A stretch of 64,000 nucleotides of DNA from Cymbidium sinense (GCA_021442155.1 JAKCPB010000366.1:248001-312000); one strand, 5' to 3'; counted from the stretch's first letter, positions 23,641-37,866 are shown. Notes: generated from the letters alone by a model not told the origin. Made by a program: numbers and translations.

Positions 23641-24375
23641 ATGAAAGGTCATATCAAACTTTTAATTGCTATTACCCTTATTTGGTTCATTTGGATGGAT
23701 AGAAATGATGCTAAATATCGAGGCATCCTTATGAACCATAAAAGGATCCTTGCTAGAATTAAAGAAAAAAATCATGCTTTGTTTAATGCATGTTTAATTA
23801 GTAATCTTCATTTTAGAGGTTATGAATTTGTTGCTAAAAAATTGGGTATCACTTTCCATGATGACCCTTCCTATAAGAGTATTAAGATTATACATAGGAA
23901 TAGGCCTAAAAAAATTTTATTAAGATCAATACTGATGGTTCCTCTTCCCCAAACAAATATGGTTGTGGTGGAATTCTTAGGGATTCTAAATGTACTGTCA
24001 TTTGTGCCTTTGCCTACCCCCTCAAAGCTTGTTCTATTATTTATGTTGAGTTCATGGCTATTAATAAAGCTAGGCAAAGGCCTCTTTAATATTTGGATTG
24101 AAGTTGATGCTTTTCTTTTACTTAATATGCTCAATACTAATAAAATGGGGAATGCTGACTTATTTTATCTTCTTAATCACACTAAAAAGCTTCTTTCTCA
24201 AGTTTGCTACAAAATTTCTCACAATCTTTGTGAAGATAATGCTTGTGCTAATTTCTTGGCTAATTTGGGAGCTGAATTAAATGAGCTCACTTTATTTGAT
24301 AACCATAGCTTACCTAAGCATCTGCATGGTCTGTTCAATTTGGATAACACTAGACTGCTTTACCTTAGATTTTAA
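23641..24375 (+). pseudogene. LINE-B ORF2 C terminus with RNase H domain, frameshifted
   Basis: A 244-codon open frame begins ITLIWFIWMDRNDAKYRG, the conserved segment before the plant LINE RNase H (IW..W..RN...). At about 23910 the true frame shifts. In the shifted frame the sequence reads KINTDGSSSP, GCGGILRDSK, CAFAYPLKAC and VEFMAINKARQ, the RVT_3-type RNase H with its first Asp and a Glu. It returns near 24080 with LFNIWIEVDAFLLL and later LCEDNACANFLANLGAE, the final catalytic-Asp region. The long open frame is therefore two correct ends with a wrong-frame middle, not an intact protein. Confidence 0.82.
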
Positions 24376-26630
24376 CATTTGGCTATTTTGTTGATCATAT
24401 TGATATGGTGGTTTTATTTAGTCTATTTTTAGGTGTGTTTTTTTTGTGCTTCCTTCACTAGGAAGTGGTTTTTGTCATTTTTCCTTAGGGTCCTGGTCAA
24501 TTTCACTTTATATGAAAGCTATTTTATTTGTTTTAATTTATTACTAAACTTAAAACCCCTTCTTCTTTACACCATTGTATACTTGATTGACCCATATTTG
24601 GGTCATAGAGGTGATATTTTTAATTAGTTTTCTTATCCTCTGAGATTGGTGGTTTTCTTTCATGATATGCTTCTTTGTCACATAGCTAGTGATGTTTTGG
24701 GGTCTCTATTATGGCTTCCTAATTTTGGTCTACCCCTTATACTAATTGATGTTGGGTTTGCCTCAGGTTTTAACTCGATGTTACCTTATTTGAATTGGAT
24801 TTTCGGCTACTATGGTTGGTTTTGCTAGATGCTGTTATTTTCTTCTTTCATTTGCCTGACTATTTTGGGTGGTCATTTTTTTATGGTTTTTGTTGGTCTC
24901 TTCTAGTTTGGCTTAGTTTTGGGTATTTTGGTGGTTGTTGTTCACCTTTCTTAGTTTCTCTTGGGGACTTCTACTGGTTGGTTTTTCCCTCTGCCTTGTG
25001 GGTTGGAGGTAACTTTTTTGTGGTTATTACCTTCCTATTTTCTCGTTTGTGGTGATTGTCTACTCTATAGGGTTTGAAAGGGGCTTTATTTGCCTTTGCC
25101 CTTATTCCTTTCCTCTCTAATTTGCTATTTGTGGTTCGGTGGTTCTCCTTGGCCTTTTCTACCTTAGTTTTTTGTCTAGCTTAGTGACTACCAATTTTGT
25201 TTCTTGGTTTTTGGAGATCCAGTGGGTGGCTATGTCTGTTGTTCTTTCCATTTTTGCTCTATATTGGTAAACCTCTTATTTTGGCTATTTAATTGTTGAT
25301 TATGGTTGATTCTTGTGTGGCAGCTATTGCTCACTTCAGCAATTGCTTAGCTTTGGTTTTTTTTAATTCTTTTTGGTTATTTTCTTGGTTTGGGTTGGTG
25401 TTTTTTCTGTCAGTGTTTTTTTCTGTTGATTGGTATTAGGATAGCTATTTTGTGGTTTTTTTCTTCCAGACCTAGGTTTTTATTTACTGGAGGAAATGGT
25501 TGTGGCTATTTTTTATCTATGCCCACTAGTTTGCTTGTAGCTACTCCTCTAGATGGATTGGTTTGGTGTTTGCTAAGGGCTGGTAGTGGCTCTCTCTAGC
25601 TTGGTGTATTGGGATTGGATAATGTCTTGCCTTGGATGCTTGTGCCCTGGCTTGGTGTCTTAAGATTTAGGTTGGCTTTGGGTATTGACTCTGGTTTATT
25701 TTGCCCCTTATTTCTGATTTGCCTCTGTCGTGGTGTTGATTTGCTATTTTTACCTTGGTGGTGGTTTTGATGGATGGATGCCCTCTTGGTCTCCTAGCTT
25801 TCCTCTCTTGCACTTATCTTCTATTATTTTGTTTGGGTGGAGGTTTTGCCTTGATTTGGATTGCTACCACTGGAGATAGTCGTTGTTGTTATGCCTTTGG
25901 GACTATTTTGTGAGTTGTGTTGTTACCCTATTCATCATGTCCTTTTTGTGTTTCTCTTCTTTTGGTTGTAGCTTTTGTGGAGTTTGCTGGTTTTTAGCTC
26001 ACTTCTAGTAACTTAGGTTGTTGTTTTATGTGACTAGTTTTTGTTGCTTGGTTATTTGGCTAGTTATTTTCTATTTGTTTGCGCAGACAATCACTATGGG
26101 CTCTTTGCTTATATCAAGTATGTTATGATGACCTTGATGTTTTCCTCTTATCTTCTCTGGTTGGTAGAATTACATATGACCATTAACCCTTCGAAGTTTG
26201 CTCATATGTATTATTGCCACTGAGATGATTTCCCCCACTTTCTCATTTCTCTCTAATTTTTTTTACTATCCTTTCTTGAGCTATGATTATTTCCTTTGTA
26301 GTGTTTTGCATAATTTTGCGTTGTAACTTCAGATGATTTACTAGTCAACCCAATGTTGTTCTGTGGATCTTGCTTATCTTGCTTTCAAAGGGATCAAGAG
26401 CTCCACTAGCTTTTATCGCTTTCATGAGTTTATTAGTCTTACTTATCTTTTCTCATATGTTTTTAGTTATTAATTATTTTGTTTTTTCTTTTATTTTCTT
26501 TTCCTTTCTATTGTACTATAGATGGGTTTAGCCTTTAGGTTTAGTAAAGAGTAGTAGAACTTTGAGCTTTACCCCTATTAAGGACATTGTACCTTTTCAT
26601 TTTATGGTAATGAAATTCAAACTTATCCAA
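24376..26630 (+). mobile_element. LINE-B 3' region, T-rich
   Basis: 2.25 kb after the ORF2 stop, very rich in T and TGG/TTG words. It has short hydrophobic open frames (24433-24627, 24795-25055, 25390-25599) that sit in different frames and do not align as one protein. It ends with ACATTGTACCTTTTCATTTT, TGGTAATGAAATTC and an A10 tail. Its end aligns with the LINE-C end (GGATCTTGTAACC, GGCAATAAAATTCA). It is unusually long for a LINE 3' UTR. Confidence 0.8.
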
Positions 26631-29600
26631 AAAAAAAACCCTAAACCCTAAAACCTACAACTCGAAACCATAAATCCTGAACTAACCCTAAACCCTAAAA
26701 CCCTAAAAACCTAAACCTAAACTTAATAAAACCTAAAAATGAAATAAATAAAAAAACCTAAACCTAAATAATATAATAAAATAAAATAAAAACTTAAACC
26801 AAAAGCTAAACCTAAACCTAAAGCTAAAAATAAAAGAAAATAAAAACAAAAAACTAAACTAAACTAAAATAAATAAAAATCTAAACTAAACTAAAAAGAA
26901 AATAAACTAAAAAAATAAAAAAAACTTAATAAAATAAAAACAAATCTTAAAATAAAATAAAATAAATTTAAAATAAAACATATATATATATATATATATA
27001 ATAAATAAAAACAAAAACCTAAAAAATAAACCTAAAAATAAAACTTAAAAATAAATATAAAATAAAGCATAAACCCTAATCTAAAAAAAAAAACTTAATC
27101 TTAAAAAAAATAATCAAAATAAAATAAACCTAAACTAAAATAAACTAAACTAAAATAAATAAAACCTAAACCTAAACCAAAAATAAACTAAACATAAACC
27201 TAAACCTAAACTAAATAAAATAAAATAAACTAAAAATAAACCTAAAACTAAAAATAAAACCTAAAAAAAAACTAAAATAAAACCTAAAACCTAAACTTAA
27301 AAAATTAAAAAATAAATTAAACCTAACAAATAAAATAAAATAAAATAAACTAAAAATAAACCTAAATAAACCTAAACCTAAAATAAGCTAAATAAAACCA
27401 AACTAAATAAAACTAAAAACTAAACAAAATAAACCTAATAAAATAAAATAAAATAAACTAAATAAACTAAATAAAATAAACTACTAAACTAATTTAAAAT
27501 TAAAAATAAAAATAAAAAATAAAACTTAAACCTAACCTAAACCCTAAAACTAAACCCTAAATAAAATAACCCTAAACCTAAATTAAATTAAATAACTAAA
27601 ATCTAAACTAAACTATAAATAACCTAAAACTAAACCTAAACCCTAACCCTAAACCCTAAAAAAATTAAACTAATAAAACCCTAAACTATAAACTAAAACC
27701 CTAAACCTAAAGCCTAAAGCCTAACCTAAACTAAAACCCTAAACCTAAACTATAAAATCCTAAACTATAAAATAAAACCCTAAACCTAAACTAAACCTAA
27801 ACCTAAATAAAAAAACCTAAACTAAAAAATAAAAATAAAATAAACCCTAAAATAAATAAAAACTAAATAAAACCTAAACCTAAAAAAAATAAACCTAATA
27901 ATAAAACCTAAAAAAAAAACTAAAGCCTAAACTAAAAAAAAATTAAACTTAAAATAAAACTAAAATAAACCTAAACTTAAATAAAGAAAACCAAAATCGA
28001 AACCTAAAATAAACTAAACCTAAATGCAAACCTAAACTAAATAAAATAAAATAAACTAAAAATAAACCTAAACCTAAAATAAAAAAATAAACATAATATA
28101 AACCTAAACCTAAAACCTAAACCTAAAAAAAATAAAATAAAAAAACCTAAATAAACCTAAAAAAAAATAAACTTAAAAAATAAAATAAAATAAAACTAAA
28201 CTATAAAATAACCTAAAAACTAAAATTAATAAACCTAAAATATAAACTAAACTAATAAATAAAATCAAATAAAATAAACAATGTATAAAATAAACTAAAC
28301 CTAAAGGTTAACTTAATTAAATTAAAAATTTGAAAAATAAATAACTAATTAAATGAAAAAACCATAAACTATAAACCCTAAACACCCTAAACCATAAATC
28401 CTAAACACAAAACCCTAAATCTTAAACCCTAAACCCTAAACCATAACCCTAACCCTAAACCCTAAACCCTAAACCCTAAACTTTAAACCCCAAACCCTAA
28501 ACAACCCTAAACCCTAAAACCCTAAATCATAAACCCTAAACTCTAAACCCTAAACCAAAATCCTAAACCATAAACCCTAAACACTAAACCCTAAACACCC
28601 TAAACTAAAAAACTAAATCTAAAATAAAAATAAAATAAACTTAAAATCAAATAAAATAAAAACTAAATAAAAACCAAAACTTAAAAAAAATAAACTAAAA
28701 ATAACTTCAAAATAAATAAAAAATAAAACCTAAATCATAAAACTAAAATAAAAAAAACCTTAAACTTAAAAGAAAATAAACAAAATAAAATAAACCTAAA
28801 CTAAAATAAACTAAACTAAAATAAATAAAACCTAAACCTAAACCAAATATAAACTAAACCTACAACTCAACTAAATAAAAATAAATAAATTAAACCTAAA
28901 CCTAAACTAAATAAAATAAAATAAACTAAAATAAACCTAAACCTAAACTAAAAAAAACTTAAAAATAAACTTAAAATAAAATTCTAAAACCTAAACTTAA
29001 AAAAATAAAATAAAAACCTAAACATAAACCTAAAAATAAAAAAAAATAAAACTTAAACTTAAAAAATAAAATAAAAAATTAAACTAAACTAAAAAAAATC
29101 TAAACTTAAACTTAAACCTAAAAAATAAACTAAAATAAAAAACCTAAACTAAAATAATGAACCTAAAATAAATAAACTAAACTAAATAAATAATAAACAA
29201 AATTTAAAAAATAAAATAAACTAAAATAAATAAACTGAAGGAACTAAATAAACCAAAACCTACTAGTTTACTTAATTTATAAAATAAATAAATAAAAATA
29301 AATAAATAAACCCTAAAACTTAAACCTTAAACCCTAAATACTTAAAACACTAAACTCTAAATCCTAAACCCGAAACCCTAAACCCTAAACCCTAACCCTA
29401 AAAACCCTAAACCCTAAACCTAAACACTAAACTAAATTAAACCTAAACCAAATGCTAAACCCTAAACCCTAACCTAAACCTAAAAAAACTAAACCCAAAC
29501 TAAAACCAAAACCCTAAACCTAAACCTAAAAAAACTAAAAAAAATTACAAAAAACTAAACTAAAAAATAAATTAAAATAAAAAACCTAAAATAAAATAAA

Positions 29601-32600
29601 TCAACTAAATTAAATAAAAACAAAAATAAACCTAAATAAAAATAAAAAAAGAAAATAAACTAAAATAAATAAAAAATAAACTAAAAAACTAAATAAACCT
29701 AAACCTATCGATTTACTTAATTTAAATAAGAAATAAAATAAATAAATAAATAAACCTTAAACCTTAAACATGCTAAACACCTTAAACCCTGAATCCTAAA
29801 CACTAATCCCTAAACTCTAAACACTAAATAGCCTAAACCCTAAATCCTAAACCCTAAACCCTAAATCCTAAATCCTAAACCCAAAATAAACTATAACTTA
29901 ACCTAAACCCTAAAATAAATAAAACCTAAAATAAACCCTAAAACCTAAACTAAACTAAACCATAAACTAAACCCTAAATAAACTAAACACTAAACTAAAA
30001 AACAAAACCTAAATAAAAATAAAATAAACTAAAATAAAATAAAATAAAGCTAAATAAAAACCAAAACCTCAAAAATAAACCTAAAAATAAACCTAAACCT
30101 AAGCCTAAAAAAAAATCTAAACCTAAGAAATAAATTAAAAATAAAATAAACTAAAAAAGAAACTTAAACCAAAATCAAAACAAAAAAATAAACTAAAATA
30201 AAAAGCTAAAACTAAAATAAATAAACCTAAACTAAATAAACTAATCTATACAAAAATAAAATAAACATATATAAAAATATAAAATAAAATAAACTAAATA
30301 AACTTAAACTTAGCAGTTTAAATAATTTAAATAAAATAAATAAATCCTAAATCCTAAACCCCAAACACCCTAAACCTTAAATCCTAAACCCTAACATATA
30401 AACCCTAACCTTAAACTCTAAACTCTAAATAACCCTAAACCCAAAAACCCTAAACTCTAAACCTTAAACCCTAAACCCTAACCCCAAACCTTAAACCCTA
30501 AACCCTAAACCCAAACCTAAACTTAACTAAAATTTAAACTTAAACCTAAATAAACTAAACCTAAAAAAAAACCCTAACCTAAACTAAACCTAAACTCCTC
30601 TAAACCCTAAACCTAAAACTAAAAACCTAAAACCTAAACTAATCAAATTTAAATCTAAATTTAAACTAAACCCACTAACTAAACACTAAACCTAAACTAA
30701 ACTATAAACCTAAAACCTAAACTCCTAAAACCCACCTAAACTAAACCCTAAACTTAAAATAAACCTAAACTAAACTAAACTAAACTAAACCTAAATATTA
30801 AACTCTAAACTACACCTAAACCTAAAACTTAAACCATAAACTTAAACTAAACTAAACCTAAACCTAAACTAAACCTAAACCTAAACCTAAAAAAAACCTA
30901 AACCCTAAACCTAAACTAAACCCTAAACCCTAAAACCATAAACCCTAAACCTAAAATAAATATAAAATAAACCTAAAATAAAAACTAAATAAAAACTAAA
31001 TCCTAAAAAATTAACCTAAAAATAAAACATAAAAATAAATAAATAAAAACATAAACCCTAAAATGAAAAAAAAAAACTTAAACTTAAAATAAAAATAAAA
31101 TAAACAAACTAAAATAAACATAAACTAAAATAAATAAAAATAAAATAAAGAAAACCTAAACCTAAACCTAAAATAAACAAAACTTAAACATAAACCTAAA
31201 CAAATTAAAATAAAATAAACTAAAAATAAACCTAAACCTAAACAAAAAAATAAAACCTAAAATACAAACCTAAAACCTAAACCTACAAAAAATAAAAACC
31301 TTAACCTAAACCTAAACCTTAAAAAAAGAAATAAAATTGAAACCTAAAAAATAAAATAAAACTAAACTAAAAAAATAAAATTAGACCTAAACCTAAATCG
31401 AAAAAATAAACTAAAATAAAAAACCAAACCTAAAATAAATAAACTAAACTAAACAATAATAAAAATAAACCTAAATAAAAACAAAAAATAAAATAAACTA
31501 AAATAAATAAAAAAAGAAACTAAATAAACCTAAAACTACTTGTTTACTTAATTTAAATAAGGAATATAAATAAATAAACCCAAAAGAACTAAACCCTAAA
31601 CCCTAAGCCCTAAACCCTAAAAACCTAAACCTAAACCTAAACCTAAAAATAAAAAAAACTTAACCTAAAAAATAAAATAAAAATAAACCTAAACCTAAAC
31701 CAACATCGAAAAAGTAAACTAAAATAAAAAACCTAAACTAAAATAAATAAACCTAATTTAAATAAACTAAACTAAATAAAAATAAAAAAATAAAATAAAG
31801 TGAAATAAATATAAATAAATAAAATAAACTAAATAAACCTAAACCTAACTGCTACTAATTTAAATCCTCCTAAACCCTAAACCCTAAAACCCTAAACCTA
31901 ACCTAAACCCTAAACCTAAACCCTAAACCTTAAACCCTAAACCCAAACCTAAACAAAATAAAAACCCTAAACAACTTAAACCCTAAAACCTAAACCTAAA
32001 TAAACCTAAACCTAAACCCTAAACACTAAAACCCTAAACCCTAAAATATAAATAAACCTAAAACCTAAAACTAAACTAAACCTAACCCTAACCTAAACCT
32101 AAAACCTAAAATAAACTAAACCCTAAAACCTAAACCATAAACCCTAAACACAAACAAACAAATAAATAAATAAACTTAAAAATAAAAAAAAATAAATAAA
32201 TAATAAAAAACAAAAAAATTAAAAAATTAAAAAAAATAAATAAATAAATAAATAATAAAATAAAAAAAATTTAAAAAAAATAAAAAAATTAAAAAAAACT
32301 AAACACAAACCCTAAACCCTAAACCTTAAACCCAAAAACCCTAAACCCTAAACTCTAAACCATTAACTAACCTTAAACCCTAAGCTAACCCTAAGCCCTA
32401 AACCCAAAACCCTAAAATAAACCCTAAAACCTAACCCTAAACTAAAATAAACTAACCAACCTAAACTTAACTAACCTAAATAAATAAAATAAACCCTAAA
32501 ACTAAACCCTAAACTAATCTTAAACCTATATAAACTAACCTAAACCTAAAACCTAAACCTAAACCTAAAACCTAACCCTAAACCCTAAACTAAACTAAAA

Positions 32601-35580
32601 ACCCTAAACCTAAACTTAAACCTAAACTAAAATAAAACTAAACTAAAACCTAAAATCATAAACCCTAAAATAAAACCTAACTAAATAAACCTAAACCTAA
32701 ACTAAACTAAAAAAACTAAACTAAAATATAAACTAAAATAAAAAATAAATAAATAAACCTAAACTAAAATATATTAAACTAAATAAATAAAACCTAAAAT
32801 AAACCTAAAATAAACTAAACCTAAATATAATCTAAACTAAATAAATAAAATAAAATAAAAAAACCTAAAAAACTAAAAAAAATAAAATAAACCTAAAATA
32901 AATACCTAAACCTAAACCTAAAAAAAAATAAAATAAAACTATATAAACCTAAAATAAAATAAAACCTAAACCTAAAGAATAAAATGAAAACAAAACAAAG
33001 CAAAAAAATAAACCTTGACATGAACTTAAATCAAAAAAATAAACTAAAATAAATAAACCTAAAATAAATAAACTAAACTTAATAAAAAGAAAAATAAACC
33101 TAAATAAAGTTAAAAAACAAAATAAACTAAAATACATAAAAATAAACTAAATAAACCTAAACTATGTTTAAAATTAAATAAAAAAAAAAATAAAAAATAA
33201 AACCCTAAACCTAAAACCTAATCCTAAATCTAAATCTAAACTAAACCTAAACCTAAACTAACCCTAAACCTAAACTAAAACCTAAAAACCCTAATAAAAT
33301 AAAAAATAATCCCAAAACATTAACCTAAACCTTAATAAAACCCTAAACCATAAACCCAAAATCCTAAATAAAACCTAAATAAATAAACCTAAACCTAAAA
33401 TAAAATAACATAAAATAAATACTAAATAAAAAACCTAAACCTAAAAAAATAAACCTAAAAATAAATAAAATAAAACCTAAACCTAAATTTAAAAAAAACT
33501 AACTTAAAATTAAAATAAAATAAACAAATAAAAACTAAACTAAACTAAATTAAATTAAAAAATTAAACCCTAACCCTAAAAATAAACTAAACCTAAAAAC
33601 CTAAACTAAATATAAAATAAACTAAAATAAACCTAAACCTAAACTAAAAAAACCAAAAATAAAAAACTAAAAGAAAAACTTAAACCTAAACCTAAAAAAA
33701 TTAAATAAAACCTAAACCTAAACCAAAATAAAATAAAACCTAAACCTAAAATAAAATAAATTATAACTAAACTAAAAAATAAACCTAAACCTAAACCAAA
33801 AATAAAAAATAAAAAAAAAAACCTAAAATTAAATAAACTAAAATAAATAAATTAACTAAAAAAAGTAAATAAACCTCCTAAAAATAAAAAAAAACTAAAA
33901 TAAAAAAAATAAACTAAATAAAACATAAACCAACCATAAAATTTAAATAAAATAAAAAAAATAAAAAAATAAACTAAACACACTAAACTAAATCTAAAAA
34001 TAAACTAAATAAAATAAACCCTAACCTAACTAAACCCTAAACCTAAACCTAATAAATAAATAAAATAAACCCTAAAAATCCTAAAACCTAAACCCTAAAA
34101 CTAAACTAAATTAAATAAAATAAAACTATAAACTATAAACCTAAAACTAAACCTAAACCTAAAACCTAAACTAAATAAAACTAAACCTAAACCTAAACCT
34201 AAAAAAAACTAAACCTAAAACCCTAAACCTAAAATAAACCTAAAATAAAATAAACCTAATAAACCCTAAACTAATAAACCTAAATAAACCTAAACCTAAA
34301 AAAATAAATAAAATATAAACTAAAATAAAAATAAACTTAAACCTAAAAAATTAAATAAAACTAAAAAAATATAAAAATAAATAAATAAACTAAATAAAAT
34401 AAAATAAACTAAATAAAATAAAATAAAATAAACAAAATTTATAAAAATAAACTAAATAAACCTAAATACTAAACTTAATTTAAATAAAAATTAAAAAAAT
34501 AATTAAATAAAATAAAAACTAAACCTAAACCTAAAATAAACCCTAAATTCTAAACTATAAACCCTAAACTAAAACCCTAAACCTAAACCTAAATCTAAAA
34601 CCTAAACCTAAACAATAATCTAAACTAAACCTAAACCCAAACTCTAAAACCTAAACCCTAAAAAAAAACCTAAACTAAACCTAAATAACTAACTAAACTA
34701 AATAAACCCCTAAAACTATAAACCTAAACCTCTAAAAACCCTAAAACCTAAACTAAACTAAATACTAAAAATTAAACTAAACTTAATCCTAAACCTAAAT
34801 ATAAAATAAAACCAAATAAACCTAAACTAAACAAAATAAAAGTAAATAAAACATAAATAAAACTAAATAAAACCTAAACCTAAAATAAAAAAAATAAATA
34901 AAATAAACCTAAACTAAATTAAAAAAAAAAAATAAACTAAATAAAAAATAAAATAAATAAAATAAAATAAATAAACTTAAATAAATAAACCTAAACTAAA
35001 CCTAAAATAACTAAACCTAAAAAACTAAACTAAATTAAATAAAATAAAAAATAAACATAAACCTAAACTAAAAAATAAACCTAAACCTAAAAAAATAAAA
35101 ATAAAACTAAATTAAAAATAAACCTAAACCTAAACCTAAATAAAAAAATAAATAAAAAAAACTAAACTAAAATAAGTAATAAACTAAATAAAAAAAATAA
35201 AATAAACATAAATACAAATAAAAAATAAATAAAAAAATAAACTAAAATATATAAAAACAAACAAAATAATAAACTATTAATTTAAATAAAAAATATAAAA
35301 ATAATTAATTAAATAAAACCTAAACACTAAACCTAAAAAATAAACTCTAAACCCTAAATAAACCTAAACCCTAAACCCTAAAACACCCTAAACCTAAACC
35401 CTAAACTTAAACCTAAACACTAACCTAAACCCTTAAACCCTAAATCATAAACCTTAAACTAACCCTAAACCCTAAGCTAACCCTAAACCTAAACCCTAAA
35501 CCCTAAAAACCCTAAACCATAATGCCCAAACACTAAACCTTGAACCCTAAACCATAAACTTAAATCAAAAAAACCTCAAA
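26631..35580 (+). repeat. Telomere-derived satellite with higher-order organisation
   Basis: About 9 kb of CCCTAAA, CCTAAA and AAATAAA words without a gene. Modules alternate: a TAAA-rich block containing the recurring order AACTAAACTAAA, TAAACCTAAACCTAAAC, AAATAAAATAAACTAAAAATAAACC, then a tag (see the next entry), then a CCCTAAA-rich block. CCCTAAA-rich islands lie at 26640-26700, 28370-28600, 29310-29420, 29760-29880, 30340-30520, 31580-31620, 31870-32050, 32300-32420 and 35340-35530. An AT microsatellite interrupts at 26980-27001. Minus-strand hydrophobic frames such as 32949-33137 are low-complexity readings of the repeat. Confidence 0.85.
28306..35290 (+). repeat. Recurring tag sequence marking satellite modules (left group)
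   Basis: The tag GTTTACTTAATTTAAATAA and close variants occur near 28306, 29261, 29706, 30310, 31537, 31848, 33161, 33931, 34465 and 35271. The best copies are at 29706 and 31537. Most follow an AACTAAATAAACCTAAACC phrase and precede an AAATAAATAAATAA run and then CCCTAAA units. Intervals range from about 0.3 to 1.3 kb. Since T and G are otherwise rare on this strand, shared words with TTTACTT are unlikely to arise repeatedly by decay of CCCTAAA. Copies at 33161, 33931 and 35271 are weak. Confidence 0.7.
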
Positions 35581-35799
35581 AAACTTGATTCTCCTCTCAT
35601 TTCTTTTCCTTTCATTTTCATTGCTTGGTCGATTTATCATTATCGTCATAATTTTGATATTTGTCTCTGCTAATGTGAGTTTCCTACTCTTTCAATGGTG
35701 GAGGTGCTTTCATGAGCTTTTAAACTTGAGGCGCTAGGCTGATTTACATGTAATTATGGATAAAATCATCCGCTACTCGCTACGTTAAGTCCTTCAAGG

Positions 35800-36410
35800 A
35801 TGCATTATCTGTAAGAATTTTTTCCCTAATGCTTGTGAATTTGATCTCACCCATTTCATGGGATGCTGTTATTGTGATCTAGATGTGGAAAAGTTGGCTA
35901 AGCCTTTGAATTCTTTTAGGGTAAATTTTCTTTATGTACCAACTTGATAACATCCGATCATTTTTTCATAGCCTTAAACTTTCGGGCATTTTCACTATCG
36001 ATTGATTGATCCTGTATATTCATCTAATGACTTAGATTTCTCAAGAGTCTTTGCCCATCGCCTTACTTTGTGTTTAATTGTCAAATGTGACTTTGAAATG
36101 GTCTCCTCTTTTGATATAAAAGAGGAATCAATATTCCTATATGGCTAGCTCTTCCTAATATGAGAATACATTATGTTACATCATCTTTCGTAGCTTTCTT
36201 TGGTGGCCTCTTCAAATTGATCAGGCAACCACTACGAGATCACGGCCTTCTGCTCATATTTTGGTTGAGATTGATATTACTAAAAAGCATCCTAAAGAAG
36301 TTTGGATTGGCTCTAAGAAATTTGGTTATAATCAAAAAGTAGAATTTGAGAATTTCCCTATTTTTTGTACACATTGTAAGATACATGGCCATGATCAATC
36401 TAAAAGTGGA
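35800..36410 (+). pseudogene. LINE-C ORF1: DUF4283-like region and zinc knuckle
   Basis: VEKLAKPLNSF (about 35884-35920) parallels VELLAKPFEFS in LINE-D. Broken pieces of the DUF4283 core and of EEES/LPNMRIHYVTSSF follow, then ILVEIDITKKHPKEVWIGS, VEFENFPIFCTHCKIHGHD. The knuckle (36366-36407) is C-x2-C-x4-H-x4-S: the last Cys is Ser. It is followed by a short duplication of the GAATTTGAGAATTT phrase. ORF1 of this type is thought to bind element RNA. Several frameshifts are present. Confidence 0.8.
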
Positions 36411-37160
36411 ATTTGAGAATTTGAGAATTTTTGGATCCTAATCCTACTCTATCAAATAAAATAATCAATAAATTTGTTTATGTGCCTAAAGTCACTCAAA
36501 ATTGGAATCATCCCCTACCCCTACTCCCTTTTTATCCACTGATTTGCCTATTGGAGAGAAATATGAGCATGTTACAAATAATGCTTCTGAGGTTCATGAG
36601 GAGGATAATGATAACTTACTTAACATTGCTTCTAATTGTAATAATTTGGCTCCTCAAGACAATACCTTCACTCATTCTAACCTACCTATTTTGGCTAGTG
36701 AACCCAAGGAGACATTCAAATTGATCCTTTGATGAAAGAGCAAAATCTAATTGATCCTTTGATGATGGAACAAAATCTGAAAAGTAATTTGAAAATGAGC
36801 ATGAAATCTGCTATTAATGGCATCACAACCTCCTTCTACTACTTGAGTGATACACATGTTAACCCTCTTTCTCGCCTTAATTCTAACATCAAGGAGAAAT
36901 TACCATTAGAATGCTTTTGATACAAGTCCTATTATGAATATCAAAAATCACTCTCTCTTGGATAGGGATACTTTGGGCAAAGATAGACATTTTCAAACTA
37001 TTTTTTAATAAAAATCCCTTAAAGCTAGAATGTTCACTGATAGCTCCACTAGAACTACTAGATCTTCTCTAACTTCACTTAAATAATTGCCTCTACTTTT
37101 TTTTTTCTTCTTTCTTTTTATTTCTTTAGTTATCTCTTTTCCTTTCCTTCCTTTTTTGTT
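36411..37160 (+). pseudogene. LINE-C ORF1 C-terminal tail and ORF1-ORF2 spacer
   Basis: Overlapping short frames (36431-36732, 36729-36920) give Asn/Ser-rich and acidic stretches with NKFVYVP, the equivalent of NKFVYAP in LINE-A. A T-rich spacer (about 37090-37160, TTTTTTTTTTCTTC) precedes the endonuclease, as in LINE-A at 1680-1740. No independent domain was found. Confidence 0.6.
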
Positions 37161-37866
37161 ATGATCAATTTACTTATTTGGAATGTTAGGGGTATTGGGA
37201 CTCTCATTGTCTGCAACCATATTAGAAGTCTTTGCCGTACTCATAACATAGCCTTACTTGTTGTTATTGAACCATTCATACACTCTTCTAAGATCAACCA
37301 TGTTACTAGAACGCTTGGCTTTCAAAATTTCTTTTCTAATAATAGCAATAAAATTTGGTGTTTTTGGAATAATTTAGTCAACATCTATCCTTGATGATCT
37401 TCAACAATTGGTTAATGTCCACATCTCATTGGGTAATTTTTCTTGGTTCCTTTATTTATGCTTCTTGTAATAGAGTGGTAGAACATCCTTTGGGATAACT
37501 TAAGAACCTTGCCTCCTCTCAACAAACCCCGGTTGGTTGGGGTGATTTCAACACTATTCTCTCTTCCTAAAGAAGGGGAGGTTGCTCTCCCAACAATTCA
37601 TTCCATGGAAGAATTTTCTAATATGATTCTTGATTGCAATGATTGATATTGCTTTGGCCGATACACGTATAACTCTAGACTCTAGTAGTCTTGATAGGAC
37701 TCTTTTAATTCTCTTTGGATCAATCAATGGCCCATTACTTATTGATCATTTGAGCGTAACTTTGTCGATCATGCTCCACTTTGATTTCTATCAAAATCCC
37801 TCCAGTAGATTATCCTCCCCACTCTTTAGATTCCAAAATATGTGGATCCAACACATGATTTCATAA
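37161..37866 (+). pseudogene. LINE-C ORF2 endonuclease, broken
   Basis: Starts MINLLIWNVRGIGTLIVCNH with the canonical NVRGIGT motif, followed by LLVVIEPFIH (catalytic Glu) and NKIWCFWNN. A stop at 37394 and later frameshifts follow. The YTW segment is damaged, and the SDH triplet near 37764 lost a base (TTGTCGATCATGC instead of a CTGATCAT reading). It is the best-preserved endonuclease N terminus in the window. Confidence 0.84.

Larger units (their letters stand above)
20443..26630 (+). mobile_element. LINE-B, 6.2 kb with internal deletion and A-tail joined to telomeric repeat
   Basis: A plant L1-type LINE of the same family as LINE-A and LINE-C. Order: CT-rich leader and the start of ORF1 (20443-20765), a deletion joining ORF1 directly to mid-endonuclease (about 20768), RT (21700-22410), connection and zinc-finger-like region (about 22600-23640), RNase H (23880-24290), ORF2 end at 24375, and a 2.25 kb T-rich 3' region. 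The tail is GTAATGAAATTCA followed by an A10 run that abuts CCCTAAACCCTAAA with no intervening base. No target duplication can be judged because both flanks are telomeric repeat. All coding parts carry stops and frameshifts. Confidence 0.88.

Noticed and set aside
23641..24375. Intact 244-codon LINE protein
   Set aside because: The RNase H core lies in a different frame in the middle (KINTDGS, GCGGILRD), so the long frame joins correct ends through a wrong-frame centre.
32949..33137. Minus-strand Phe/Leu-rich open frames in the arrays (also 53266-53469)
   Set aside because: Low-complexity translation of TTTAGG/TTTATTT repeats.
26631..35580. CRISPR-like array
   Set aside because: Repeats are short, degenerate and without unique spacers; the unit is the plant telomere motif.
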